A stretch of 37,817 nucleotides of DNA from an uncultured bacterium (lineage in GTDB: Bacteria; Cloacimonadota; Cloacimonadia; Cloacimonadales; Cloacimonadaceae): assembly GCA_937960795.1 (NCBI GenBank), contig CALGPA010000015.1:1-37817 (forward strand), written 5' to 3'. Position numbers and translations under genes: made by a program. Shown one piece after another: positions 16,055-25,035 of this stretch; within the stretch, counting starts at the first letter, position 1; each line of letters opens with the position of its first letter. The notes beneath the pieces are model-generated. The model made no database searches, was not told the origin of the DNA, and worked only from the letters and a program-made list of their open reading frames with translations.

Positions 16055-18265
16055 ATGCAAATGCAGATTGGAATAGACGGGATGCACTGCGCGTCCTGCA
16101 GCGCAAACGTAGAAAAGAGCCTAAAGTCACTTGTCGGAGTGACAAACGCGACAGTCAACCTTGCCCTGGAAGAAGCTTTTGTGGAATATGACGAACGCAA
16201 ACTCAAGCAAGATGCGATCTTCAAAAGCATCACTGATCTTGGGTTTAAGGTGCGCGAAAGCCTCCACATCGATGAAGACGAGCAAATCAAGAAGATGCAC
16301 GTCGCTCGCAAAAGGATGACCTTCAGCTGGATCATCACCGCTGTAGTAGTCATCCTGATGGTGCCCCATATGTTCTTTGGAGGCAAGATCATCGGGCACG
16401 TGGCAGATGCCTGGCTGATGTTTGCTCTATCGCTTTTGGCGATCCTGGTTCCAGCCCGTCATGTCTATGTCTCAGCCTATAGGTCTGTGCTATCAAGAGC
16501 AGCAAATATGGATCTTCTGATAGCTCTGGGAACTCTCGCCTCTCTCTTGGTGAGCCCACTTTCTTTGATCGTAAGGGAGATCTCGGCTCATGATTTTGCC
16601 GGCATCGCGGCGATGATTCTCTCCTTTCACCTCACCGGGAGATATCTTGAAAGCCGTGCCCGGGGGAAGGCTTCAGAGGCGATTCGCAAGCTCATATCTT
16701 TGGGCGCAAAGACCGCTATAATCCTGGAAGACGGCGAGGAAAAAGAGATCCCCATCAGCCGCATCAAGACCGGGGATATCTTTGTGGTTAAGCCCGGCAC
16801 CAAGGTTCCCACAGATGGCGAGATCATCAGCGGAACCAGCTCGCTGGATGAATCCATCGCCACGGGCGAATCCATGCCAGTCACGCGCAGCGTCAATGAC
16901 CCCGTCTTGGGTGCTACGATCAATCTGGATGGATATTTCCAGGCTCGAGCCACGAAGGTCGGCTCTGAGACCTTCTTGGCCCAGGTCATCAAGATGGTCA
17001 GCGATGCCCAACACTCCAAAGTCCCGATCCAGCTGCTCGCTGATAAGGTCACTTCGGTGTTTGTCCCGGCGATCCTAGTTTTGGCTCTGGTGGTTTTCAT
17101 GTCATGGCTTATCTTCCCCGGCTTCATGGGGATGATTGGGAATTTCCTGTATTCTTTCATTCCTCTCACCCAGCCCAGTCATGGTCTGGCGGCAGCTCTG
17201 ATGGCTGCGATTGCGACCTTGGTGATCGCGTGTCCTTGTGCCCTGGGGCTCGCTACGCCCACAGCCCTCATGGTCGGCAGTGGAATCGGGGCAAACAAAG
17301 GCATTCTCATTCGTAGTGGAGAAGCCTTGCAACGCATGAAGGACGTCGACACCATCCTCTTTGACAAGACGGGTACACTCACGCATGGCAAGCCGGAATT
17401 GATCCGCATCCAAAGCCCCGCTGCCTCCGAAGACGAGGCCTTGCTTCTGGCGCATTCTTTGGAAGCTGCCAGTGAGCACCCATTGGCTCTGGCGATCAAT
17501 ATCGCGGCGCGCAAGAAAGATCTCAAAGCGCTGCCAATCAAGGATTTCATCAGCAGTCCGGGACGAGGCATTGCCGCTGTGATTGATGGTAAAAAGTATA
17601 GTCTGGGCAGCGAAAACTGGATGATAGAGCAGAATCTTGATAGCGCTGCGATCTCGGTCGATATGGATCTGGATTATGCCGGGAAGATCTATCTGGCAGA
17701 TCAAGATAAGGTGCTCGCTCTCTTTTATGTGGCAGATACCATCAAGGATGAAGCGCCGAGTATCGTCAAAGAGCTAAGAAACAAAGGCATCGAGCCCATC
17801 ATGATGAGTGGAGACAATCCCTCGACCGCAAAGGCGATCGCACACCGCTGTGGCATCACTGAGGTGATGGCAAATGTGCTCCCTGCCGACAAAGCAGGCA
17901 AGGTCAAAGCTCTGCAGGATTCCGGACGGGTGGTGGCTATGATCGGAGATGGCATCAATGACGCCCCTGCGCTCAAACAAGCCGACATCGGAATCGCGAT
18001 GGGCGTGGGGACAGATATTGCCATCGAGGCATCGGATGTCACGATCCTGCGTGGAGATCTGAATCTGATCCCGCTGGCGCTTAGGCTTTCTACAAAGACC
18101 TTCTCGAAGATCAGGCAAAATCTCTTCTGGGCCTTCTTCTACAACCTTGTGGCCATTCCCCTCGCAGCCTTTGGAGTCCTGCACCCGGTGATTGCGGAGA
18201 TGGCAATGGCTCTAAGCTCGGTGACCGTGGTCACAAATGCCAACCTGCTCAGAAGGAAGTTCTAG
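16055..18265 (+). CDS. copA: Cu+-exporting P1B-type ATPase
   Basis: Copper-translocating P-type ATPase of 736 residues that exports Cu+ from the cytoplasm with ATP. One N-terminal heavy-metal-associated domain carries GMHCASC (Cys12, Cys15). Then come the actuator domain (TGESMPV), the membrane metal site Cys393-Pro-Cys395 (IACPCALGLATPTALM), the phosphorylation site DKTGTLTHG (Asp437), the nucleotide-domain SEHPLA and the hinge GDGINDAPAL. The last helices contain FFYN and MALSS, the pattern of the Cu+ subgroup (P1B-1) rather than Zn2+ or Co2+ pumps. AAGAGG lies upstream of the ATG. No copper-sensing regulator or chaperone gene is adjacent. Ends at a terminator shared with the convergent M3 peptidase gene. 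Confidence 0.95.
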   Translation: MQMQIGIDGMHCASCSANVEKSLKSLVGVTNATVNLALEEAFVEYDERKLKQDAIFKSITDLGFKVRESLHIDEDEQIKKMHVARKRMTFSWIITAVVVILMVPHMFFGGKIIGHVADAWLMFALSLLAILVPARHVYVSAYRSVLSRAANMDLLIALGTLASLLVSPLSLIVREISAHDFAGIAAMILSFHLTGRYLESRARGKASEAIRKLISLGAKTAIILEDGEEKEIPISRIKTGDIFVVKPGTKVPTDGEIISGTSSLDESIATGESMPVTRSVNDPVLGATINLDGYFQARATKVGSETFLAQVIKMVSDAQHSKVPIQLLADKVTSVFVPAILVLALVVFMSWLIFPGFMGMIGNFLYSFIPLTQPSHGLAAALMAAIATLVIACPCALGLATPTALMVGSGIGANKGILIRSGEALQRMKDVDTILFDKTGTLTHGKPELIRIQSPAASEDEALLLAHSLEAASEHPLALAINIAARKKDLKALPIKDFISSPGRGIAAVIDGKKYSLGSENWMIEQNLDSAAISVDMDLDYAGKIYLADQDKVLALFYVADTIKDEAPSIVKELRNKGIEPIMMSGDNPSTAKAIAHRCGITEVMANVLPADKAGKVKALQDSGRVVAMIGDGINDAPALKQADIGIAMGVGTDIAIEASDVTILRGDLNLIPLALRLSTKTFSKIRQNLFWAFFYNLVAIPLAAFGVLHPVIAEMAMALSSVTVVTNANLLRRKF

Positions 18266-18293
18266 ATATATCCGGTTTTCATCAGATACTCCC

Positions 18294-18330
18294 CAAAAAA
18301 TGGGCGCCGCAAATGCAGCGCCCTTTTCTT
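18294..18330. terminator. Bidirectional intrinsic terminator
   Basis: GGGCGC (18302-18307) pairs with GCGCCC (18318-18323); an A-run precedes and TTTTCTT follows. Located between convergent copA and the M3 peptidase gene. Confidence 0.85.
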
Positions 18331-18345
18331 ATATGCTTGTGTTTA

Positions 18346-20427
18346 TTATAGCAATCCGTCACGCTTAAGCAGCGCGTCAGGATCCAGCGGGCGTCCGCGG
18401 AAAGCCTCAAAAAGCTGATCCGGCGCAAATGCATTGCCACGAGAGAGGATGAACTTGCGGAATCTATCAGCAGTTTCAGGATCAAAGATACCGTTTTCTT
18501 CAAACATGCTCCAAGCATCTGCTTCGAGGGCTTCGGCCCACTTATAGGAATAGTATCCGGCAGCATAGCCACCGGCGAAGATGTGGGCAAAAGCGCAGGA
18601 GATGAGGGTATCCGGCACCTTGGGGAGAAGCTTGAAGCGCTCGGTAGCCTTGTCTTCAAATTCACTCACATCCTTGATCTCTTTGGGATCTGTCACATGC
18701 CAATCAAAGTCTAGATTAGCATAGCGCAATTGACCGATATTAGCCGTTGCAGCATTGTAGTTCTTGGAGTCAATCACCTTCTGGAGCAGCTCATCCGGGA
18801 GCGGCTCACCGGTCTGATAGTGACGTGCAAAGAGATTCAAGGCTTCTTTTTCCAAAAGCCAATTTTCCATGATCTGACTGGGCAATTCCACAAAATCCCA
18901 AAGCACTGATGTGCCGGAAAGCGGGTGATAATAGCCATCTGCCAAAAGTGAGTGGATGGCATGACCAAATTCGTGGAAGATGGTGCGAGCTTCATCCATG
19001 CGCAAAAGCGAGGGGCTCTTGTCCGTCGAAGGAGTCAGGCTCCCCACGATCAAGACCTGAGGACGCCACATTCCATCGGCATAGATACCTTGGCCATGCA
19101 AGGAGCTCTTCCAAGCTCCGCCGCGCTTGGTCTCTCTGGGGAAGAGATCAATATAGAGCAATCCCAGATAGCTGCCGTCTTTGTCGTGAGCTTCCCAAGT
19201 GGTCACATCTTCATGATAGACCGGCACGTCATGCACCTGTTTCATGCTGATGCCATAGATCTTCTTAACCACTTCAAAAAGACCGTCAATTACGCTTTCC
19301 ACCTTGAACCAAGGACGCAATTCTTCGGGATCAAAGGCAAAGAGCTTTTCTTTGAGTTTGTTGCTATAATATCCCCAGTCCCAGCTCTGCAATTCATCGA
19401 TATCATCGAGTTCTTTGGCGAGCTTGGCTACTGCTTCACGCTCTTCGATTGCTTTGGGATATGCCACTTCGTAGATGCGATCCAAAAAGTCGCGAGCTGT
19501 CTGCACGGAGCCTGCCATGCGGTCTTCCAGGACGTAGTCGGCATGAGTTTCATAGCCCAAAAGCTGAGCGCGCTCCTTGCGAAGCTCAAGCGTGCGTTTG
19601 ATGATCTCCTGATTGTCAAAGTCATCCTTAAAAGCTCTGGAGCTATAGGCTTTCTGCACTTTCTCGCGGATCTTGCGGTTTTTGCAATAAGTGAGCAGCG
19701 GCATCACACTAGAGGGCTGCAAGCTAAAGACCCAGCCGGAATCCTTGCCCTTTCTTTTTGCCAAAAATTCCGCAGCTTCCAGGGCTCCGGCAGGGATGCC
19801 TTCGACGTCTTTGGGATCGGTGATGTGCAGCTCAAATTTGTTTGTAGCACTCAGGACATTGTCGCTAAACTTCGGTGATAAGGAAGAAAGCTCCATAGCG
19901 ATCTCGGTGAAGCGCTTTTTGTCCTCATCCCCCAGCATCGCTCCACCACGGATAAAGCCCTGATATTTACGCTCGATCAAGCGATAGCGCTCTGCCTTTT
20001 TGAGAGCTTCTTTGTCCGAAAAATCCTTCGGCAGTTCAGGAGCGGGCTTGCCCTCAACCTCTGCTTCATAGATTGCTTTGACGCGGGCAAAGATCTTGGG
20101 GTCCGTGGAGATGCTGGAGCCAAATTCCGCCAACATCGGGGATATCTTTTGTGCCAATGCCTTAAACTCGGCATCAGAATGAGCGCCAAGCAAGTTAAAA
20201 TATACCGTCGCGGCATATTCAAGCATCTCGCCACCATTGTCCATAGCCATGATGGTGTTCTCAAAGGTCGGAGCCTCCGGGTTGTTTTTGATTTCTTCGA
20301 TTTCAGCCCGAGCGATCCGAAGACCCTCCTCGATGGCAGGCATATAGTGTTCCAACTTGATTTCATCAAAGGGGATAGCTTTGAGTCGATGGGTATTTTC
20401 CTTTCTCATTAAGGGATTATTTTGCAT
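18346..20427 (-). CDS. M3-family zinc oligopeptidase (Dcp/oligopeptidase A-like)
   Basis: Soluble zinc metallopeptidase of 693 residues that cleaves short peptides; no signal peptide, so cytoplasmic. The catalytic motif is His485-Glu486-Phe-Gly-His489 (FHEFGHAIHSLL), with the third ligand Glu514 in WDFVELPSQIMENW. The C-terminal FAGGYAAGYYSYKWAEALEADAW segment, which lines the M3 active site, is present. Length fits peptidyl-dipeptidase Dcp and oligopeptidase A (about 680-700). The LSGTSVLWDFVELPSQ stretch leans to the Dcp side, but I do not separate the two firmly. SD AGGAG five bases before the ATG. It probably finishes peptide breakdown in an amino-acid-fermenting cell. Monocistronic, with its own promoter-like site and shared terminator. 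Confidence 0.92.
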   Translation of the reverse strand: MQNNPLMRKENTHRLKAIPFDEIKLEHYMPAIEEGLRIARAEIEEIKNNPEAPTFENTIMAMDNGGEMLEYAATVYFNLLGAHSDAEFKALAQKISPMLAEFGSSISTDPKIFARVKAIYEAEVEGKPAPELPKDFSDKEALKKAERYRLIERKYQGFIRGGAMLGDEDKKRFTEIAMELSSLSPKFSDNVLSATNKFELHITDPKDVEGIPAGALEAAEFLAKRKGKDSGWVFSLQPSSVMPLLTYCKNRKIREKVQKAYSSRAFKDDFDNQEIIKRTLELRKERAQLLGYETHADYVLEDRMAGSVQTARDFLDRIYEVAYPKAIEEREAVAKLAKELDDIDELQSWDWGYYSNKLKEKLFAFDPEELRPWFKVESVIDGLFEVVKKIYGISMKQVHDVPVYHEDVTTWEAHDKDGSYLGLLYIDLFPRETKRGGAWKSSLHGQGIYADGMWRPQVLIVGSLTPSTDKSPSLLRMDEARTIFHEFGHAIHSLLADGYYHPLSGTSVLWDFVELPSQIMENWLLEKEALNLFARHYQTGEPLPDELLQKVIDSKNYNAATANIGQLRYANLDFDWHVTDPKEIKDVSEFEDKATERFKLLPKVPDTLISCAFAHIFAGGYAAGYYSYKWAEALEADAWSMFEENGIFDPETADRFRKFILSRGNAFAPDQLFEAFRGRPLDPDALLKRDGLL

Positions 20428-20464
20428 TTCGTCTCCTTGATTGTGTGAATTTTCTCATTCTGAC

Positions 20465-20493
20465 AAGATAATGAAGAGGGGGAATTAAGTCAA
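20465..20493 (-). promoter_or_regulatory. Promoter of the M3 peptidase gene
   Basis: Read leftward: TTGACT (20493-20488), 17 bp, TATCTT (20470-20465), about 38 bp from the start codon. Good spacing and near-consensus boxes. Confidence 0.6.
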
Positions 20494-20659
20494 TACTTTT
20501 CCTGTATTCATACTTTGGGCGGGAATCCGAGGCAGCAATAGCCATTTATGACGTGTTTCCAAAGCTTTAAAAAAGATTTCTCTTTACGTAAAAGCAAGGC
20601 TGTGAAAACTGGCTTTTACATGAGATTGCTAAAAAAATGCAAAAGAGGATAGATAGCTA

Positions 20660-22210
20660 ATGGATACCATCAAACCCCTCGACAAACTGAGGATTCGTAA
20701 GCAGAAGGCCAAGCTCGGCGGCGGTGAGAAACGCATCGCAGAACAGCATGACAAAGGCAAGCTTACCGCACGCGAAAGGATCGCAGCCCTTGTTGATCCC
20801 GATAGTTTTGAAGAATTTGATCTCTTTGTGAGACACCAATGCCATAATTTTGGCATGGAAGACACCGTGTTCGATGGCGATGGAGTAGTGACCGGATCTG
20901 CCACCATCAGTGGACGCGTCGTATACATCTTTGCCCAGGATTTCACTGTGTTTGGCGGCTCACTTTCCAAGACTTATGCCGAGAAAATCTGCAAAGTCAT
21001 GGATATGGCTCTCAAAAACGGATGCCCGCTGATCGGCTTGAACGATTCCGGCGGAGCTCGCATCCAAGAAGGCGTTGATGCTCTTGCCGGATATGCCGAG
21101 ATCTTCTGGCGCAATGTTATGTCCAGCGGTGTCATTCCCCAAATCTCTGCAATCTTGGGCCCATGTGCCGGAGGCGCGGTCTATTCTCCCGCGATTACGG
21201 ACTTCGTGGTCATGGAAAAACACAATAGCTACATGTTTGTCACCGGTCCCAAAGTCGTAAAGACGGTTCTCAATGAAACCGTGACCACCGAGAACCTCGG
21301 TGGAGCCAAGATCCACGCCAGTAAAAGCGGAGTTGCGCACTTTATGACCGATAGCGAAGAGGAAACCCTGCTTTTGATCAAGAAGCTCCTCTCCTATATG
21401 CCGAGCAACAATATGGAAGATCCTCCCGTCCTGCCAAGCAGTGATCCGGTTACAAGATCGATCACCGAGCTCGACGAAGTGATCCCGGACAATCCCAACA
21501 AGCCCTATGACATCCTCGACGTGATCTATCCGATCATGGATGATGGTGAGTTTTTGCAGGTGATGGGCAATTTTGCTCAAAACATCGTGGTGGGCTTTGG
21601 CAGGCTCAATGGGCACTCAATCGGCGTTGTGGCAAATCAGCCCAAGGTGCTGGCAGGAGTTCTGGATATCGATGCCTCCGTCAAAGCTGCTCGCTTTGTG
21701 CGTTTTTGCGATGCCTTCAATATCCCCTTGGTCGTTTTTGAGGATGTCCCGGGCTTTCTTCCGGGTACTTCTCAAGAGCACAACGGCATCATCCGCAATG
21801 GCGCAAAGCTTCTTTATGCCTTTGCTGAAGCCACTGTTCCAAAGATCACGGTCATCATCCGCAAAGCCTATGGTGGTGCATATTGCGTGATGAATAGCCG
21901 CCATATGCGAGCAGACTTGGTCTATGCTTGGCCAACTGCCGAAATCGCCGTGATGGGTCCCAAAGGCGCCGTGGAAGTCATCTTCCGTAGAGAAGCCAAA
22001 TCCAGTGACGACCCCAAGAAAGTGCTTAAAGAGCGTGAAGATGAATATCGCGAAACCTTCGCAAATCCATATCGCGCTGCAGAACGGGGATATATCGACG
22101 ACATCATCGAGCCAGCCACAACGCGATTCCGCCTAGTGCGCGCCCTTGAAATGCTGGCAAACAAAAAAGACACCATTCCTCCACGTAAGCATGGAAACAT
22201 ACCGCTCTAA
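20660..22210 (+). CDS. mmdA: Methylmalonyl-CoA decarboxylase alpha subunit (carboxyltransferase)
   Basis: Cytoplasmic carboxyltransferase (516 residues) that moves CO2 between methylmalonyl-CoA and protein-bound biotin. It is a two-domain crotonase-fold protein: N-domain LNDSGGARIQEGVDALAGY and GPCAGGAVYSPAITDF, C-domain FEDVPGFLPGTSQEHNGIIRNGAKLLYA and AYGGAYCVMNSRHMRADLVYAWPTAEI, all standard for MmdA/PccB. The operon has a membrane OadB-type beta subunit but no biotin carboxylase, so decarboxylase, or its reversal by an ion gradient, fits better than ATP-dependent propionyl-CoA carboxylase. Acyl-CoA specificity is inferred from similarity and from the epimerase gene elsewhere in the window; glutaconyl-CoA is a less likely alternative. 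First gene of a four-gene operon. Confidence 0.92.
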   Translation: MDTIKPLDKLRIRKQKAKLGGGEKRIAEQHDKGKLTARERIAALVDPDSFEEFDLFVRHQCHNFGMEDTVFDGDGVVTGSATISGRVVYIFAQDFTVFGGSLSKTYAEKICKVMDMALKNGCPLIGLNDSGGARIQEGVDALAGYAEIFWRNVMSSGVIPQISAILGPCAGGAVYSPAITDFVVMEKHNSYMFVTGPKVVKTVLNETVTTENLGGAKIHASKSGVAHFMTDSEEETLLLIKKLLSYMPSNNMEDPPVLPSSDPVTRSITELDEVIPDNPNKPYDILDVIYPIMDDGEFLQVMGNFAQNIVVGFGRLNGHSIGVVANQPKVLAGVLDIDASVKAARFVRFCDAFNIPLVVFEDVPGFLPGTSQEHNGIIRNGAKLLYAFAEATVPKITVIIRKAYGGAYCVMNSRHMRADLVYAWPTAEIAVMGPKGAVEVIFRREAKSSDDPKKVLKEREDEYRETFANPYRAAERGYIDDIIEPATTRFRLVRALEMLANKKDTIPPRKHGNIPL

Positions 22211-22220
22211 GGGACATAAG

Positions 22221-23066
22221 ATGCATAAACTAATCTATGTAATCCTGCTGATGTTGCCGCTTTTTTTGGCGGCACAAGTGGATGCTCCCCTACAAAACCC
22301 CGCCATCGGCGATTCTCTCTCTCTTGTTCGCGAAGCAGAAGTGAGATCCGAATATGGGTTTAGAGATAGCGACACTCTCATGCATGTTGCCGAAAAGCTG
22401 GATATCACTGATGTCCGAGCTTGGAAAGCTGCGCTTGGCTTGGAGCCCGGCAACGAAGTCCTTGATGGCACCGCCCTGAGCAAACTGGAAATCACGCCCT
22501 ACAGAGCTGTCTTGGCAAAGCAAACCGTGGAATATGGCTTCAACGAGCTTAATACTGTCTCGCAGATCGCCCACATCCTGAGTATCCCAAACAAAAAGCT
22601 AAGATCTCTTTTGGGCAATGAAGATCCCCTTGACAACAGCTGGGACCACCAATCCATTCAGGCTCTAGGGATCAAGCCCCAGACTGTGCGCGATATTGAA
22701 GCGGATTTTTTGGATGACATTGTGTTCTTTGGCCTGAGCGTGACGCTCGTGGGAATGCTGGTTGTGTTTTCTGCCCTATTGATCACCAGCCTCATCATCA
22801 GTCAATTGGTGCACCTCTCGCGGGAAAAGAAACGTGAAAAGACCATCGTGCTTGACTCCCGGAAAGAACTCAAGAAAGCCCCCAAAGATCTCAGCCGCAG
22901 CGTGATCGTTGCAGCTGTAACAGCACTTCACTTGCATGATATGGAGCTGGAAGAAAAACGCAAAATGGTGCTCACCTTCCGCCGTACTCCTGCCAACCAA
23001 TGGCGAGCCAGTGGCATCCTCTCGATGCCAAACCGTGAAATGAATCCTCCAAGGAGAGATAAATGA
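22221..23066 (+). CDS. OadG-type decarboxylase anchor with N-terminal helical repeats
   Basis: Membrane anchor or assembly subunit (OadG/MmdD family) of the decarboxylase, 281 residues. The start is the ATG at 22221 after AAGGGAC, where a signal peptide begins (MHKLIYVILLMLPLFLAA); a longer frame from 22146 overlaps mmdA. The OadG core is at about 160-281: one transmembrane helix (VTLVGMLVVFSALLITSLII), a basic stretch, then SRSVIVAAVTALHLHD and the RRTPANQWRASGI tail. Ordinary OadG proteins are about 80-120 residues. Here an exported region of about 140 residues precedes the helix, with two repeats of about 55 residues (EYGF...TL..VAEKLDI....ALGLEP...ALSKLEITP and EYGF...TVSQIAHILSI....LLGNED...SIQALGIKP). 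The repeats resemble helical modules seen beside DUF4405 membrane proteins. Stop overlaps the next start (ATGA). Confidence 0.8.
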   Translation: MHKLIYVILLMLPLFLAAQVDAPLQNPAIGDSLSLVREAEVRSEYGFRDSDTLMHVAEKLDITDVRAWKAALGLEPGNEVLDGTALSKLEITPYRAVLAKQTVEYGFNELNTVSQIAHILSIPNKKLRSLLGNEDPLDNSWDHQSIQALGIKPQTVRDIEADFLDDIVFFGLSVTLVGMLVVFSALLITSLIISQLVHLSREKKREKTIVLDSRKELKKAPKDLSRSVIVAAVTALHLHDMELEEKRKMVLTFRRTPANQWRASGILSMPNREMNPPRRDK

Positions 23067-23806
23067 AAACCTATAAATTGATCATCGGCGGGGAACGTTT
23101 TGAGGCCCGCATTTTGGAACACTCCAGCAATCACGCCAAGATAAATATCAATGGAAATGACTACTTGGTTCAGATCGAAGAAGACCATAAAAGTGATGTG
23201 CCCAGATTGGAAGGACGCGATCGTGCGGTGCCCATGGCGCCGTCTTTCACAAGTGGGATAGATCTCTCTTCCGGCGAAGTTCGTGCTCCTCTGCCCGGCG
23301 TGATCATCAAGATCCCCGTGCGTGAAGGAGACAAGGTCAAAAGCGGACAGACCATCGTGGTGATTGAAGCCATGAAGATGGAATCCGAGATTTCCTCCCC
23401 GGTCAATGCTACTATCGGCAAGATCATGATCAAAGAACGCGTCCTCGTGCAAGAAGGCGACGTGCTGATGAGTCTGGAAGGCGATGAAGTAAAGCCCCCG
23501 GCTCAAAAACCCGCAAAAAGCAAAGCCGCCCCAAAGCTTCAGAGCATCGAATCCACGCAGACAGCAAGCAGCTCTGCCGCTTCTTTGGACGGCAATATCC
23601 TCAAAGCTCCCATTCCCGGAACCATCATCGATACGGTCGTGAATGTCGGCCAAAATGTGCATGATGGCGATGTAGCGGTGATCCTCGAAGCCATGAAGAT
23701 GGAAAGCGAGATCCACTTTGCTCAGAGCGGAAAGGTCAAAACCATCCATGTGAAAAGAGGGGACAGCGTGCAAGAAGGTGATCCTCTGATCGAATTGGAG
23801 GCTTAG
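23063..23806 (+). CDS. mmdC: Biotin carrier subunit with two biotinyl domains
   Basis: Biotin carboxyl carrier of the decarboxylase, 247 residues, cytoplasmic. Residues 1-45 form a beta-rich N-terminal part seen in MmdC/GcdC-type carriers. The first biotinyl domain (about 72-140) has EAMKMES with Lys105; a Lys/Ala/Pro-Ser linker follows (about 141-175); the second biotinyl domain (about 178-247) has EAMKMES with Lys212. Both keep the full motif and the flanking glycines, so both should be biotinylated. Usual carriers have one such domain. SD AAGGAG is inside the preceding gene and the start overlaps its stop. The duplication is discussed as a finding; it is in one continuous frame with no break. 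Confidence 0.93.
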   Translation: MKTYKLIIGGERFEARILEHSSNHAKININGNDYLVQIEEDHKSDVPRLEGRDRAVPMAPSFTSGIDLSSGEVRAPLPGVIIKIPVREGDKVKSGQTIVVIEAMKMESEISSPVNATIGKIMIKERVLVQEGDVLMSLEGDEVKPPAQKPAKSKAAPKLQSIESTQTASSSAASLDGNILKAPIPGTIIDTVVNVGQNVHDGDVAVILEAMKMESEIHFAQSGKVKTIHVKRGDSVQEGDPLIELEA

Positions 23807-23808
23807 GC

Positions 23809-24936
23809 ATGCAAGAATTAATTCAATTTATCCAAACCACCGGATTCCTCAATATCGAGCTCGGCAATATCATCATGATGCTTGCCGGTCTCTTCTTTGT
23901 ATATTTGGGAGTCAGTAAAGAGTTTGAGCCCCTGCTGCTGGTGCCGATTGGCTTTGGCATGGTCGTGGGCAATATTCCCGGCGTGGCTGCTCAAGGAATG
24001 GGCGTTGAAACCGAAGGATCAGTGCTGTCATACCTATATTTCGGAGTCAGCAAGGGCATCTACCCCTCCCTGATCTTCCTCGGTGTCGGAGCTATGACCG
24101 ATTTTAGCACACTGATCGCAAATCCCAAACTCATCCTCTTGGGTGCGGCTGCCCAATTTGGCATCTTCGCCACTTTCATGGGCTCCATCCTCTTGGGATT
24201 CAACATCATGGAAGCTGCCTCTATCGGCATTATCGGTGGCGCGGATGGCCCCACATCAATCTTCTTGGCGTCCAAGATGGCTCCCCACCTTTTGGGATCA
24301 ATCGCCTTGGCAGCATATTCCTATATGGCACTGGTGCCGGTGATCCAACCCCCCATCATGAAACTTTTCACCACCAAGAAAGAGCGCGTGATCAAGATGC
24401 AGGCTCTTCGTGTGGTTTCCAAAAAGGAAAAGATCTTCTTCCCGATCGTCGCATTCATCGTCACTGCCTTCATCGCCCCGGGCTCCGTGGTGCTTTTGGC
24501 CATGCTTTTCTTGGGTAATCTGCTCAAGGAAAGTGGAGTGACAGACCGTCTGGCGGGAAGCTCCAGAACTGTCTTGATCGATATCGTAACCGTGCTCATC
24601 GGAATCACGGTCGGTGCCAAAACCACCGCTGATGTCTTTTTGACTGCTTCGACCATCAAGATCTTCCTCTTGGGAGCTGCGAGCTTCTGCGTGGCCACCG
24701 CCACCGGAGTGATCTTTGCCAAGATCATGAATCTCTTTCTAAAGACCAAGATCAACCCCCTCATCGGTGCTGCAGGAGTATCTGCCGTGCCGGCTTCTGC
24801 ACGAGTCGTGCAGATGGTCGGACAGCAGTATGACCGCACAAACTACCTGGTCATGCATGCCATGGCGCCAAACGTATCCGGCGTCGTAGGCTCAGCTGTG
24901 GCAGCAGGAGTGATGCTGGGGATTTTTGGATCCTAA
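23809..24936 (+). CDS. mmdB: Na+-translocating decarboxylase beta subunit
   Basis: Integral membrane subunit (375 residues, about 9-11 hydrophobic segments) that decarboxylates carboxybiotin and pumps Na+, or runs in reverse. Family hallmarks are seen: NPKLILLGAAAQFGIFATF, GIIGGADGPTSIFLASKMAP (the conserved Asp in GGADGPT), MALVPVIQPPIMKLFTTKKER, and near the C-terminus GAAGVSAVPASARVVQ and MHAMAPNVSGVVGSAVAAGVMLG. Length agrees with OadB/MmdB/GcdB (about 370-430). It starts two bases after the biotin carrier stop and is the last gene before a strong terminator. These beta subunits are Na+ pumps in the studied members; that Na+ is used here is inferred by family. Confidence 0.94.
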   Translation: MQELIQFIQTTGFLNIELGNIIMMLAGLFFVYLGVSKEFEPLLLVPIGFGMVVGNIPGVAAQGMGVETEGSVLSYLYFGVSKGIYPSLIFLGVGAMTDFSTLIANPKLILLGAAAQFGIFATFMGSILLGFNIMEAASIGIIGGADGPTSIFLASKMAPHLLGSIALAAYSYMALVPVIQPPIMKLFTTKKERVIKMQALRVVSKKEKIFFPIVAFIVTAFIAPGSVVLLAMLFLGNLLKESGVTDRLAGSSRTVLIDIVTVLIGITVGAKTTADVFLTASTIKIFLLGAASFCVATATGVIFAKIMNLFLKTKINPLIGAAGVSAVPASARVVQMVGQQYDRTNYLVMHAMAPNVSGVVGSAVAAGVMLGIFGS

Positions 24937-24953
24937 ACTACTTTCCTTAACAC

Positions 24954-24985
24954 AAAAAAAGCCCTGTGAATTCAGGGCTTTTTTT
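24954..24985. terminator. Bidirectional intrinsic terminator
   Basis: AAAAAAAGCCCTG (24954-24966), loop TGAATT, CAGGGCTTTTTTT (24973-24985). Between convergent mmdB and the zinc-ribbon gene. Confidence 0.95.
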
Positions 24986-25035
24986 CTTGGCAGAATAGTC
25001 TATCTGCCTTAAGTCATACCGGCGTCGGTCGCTGA

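Noticed and set aside
18952..19878. 308-codon ORF opposite the M3 peptidase gene
   Set aside because: It mirrors a clear metallopeptidase gene with HEFGH motif and has no support of its own.
20660..24936. ATP-dependent propionyl-CoA carboxylase
   Set aside because: No biotin carboxylase gene is present and the OadB-type membrane subunit points to a decarboxylase.
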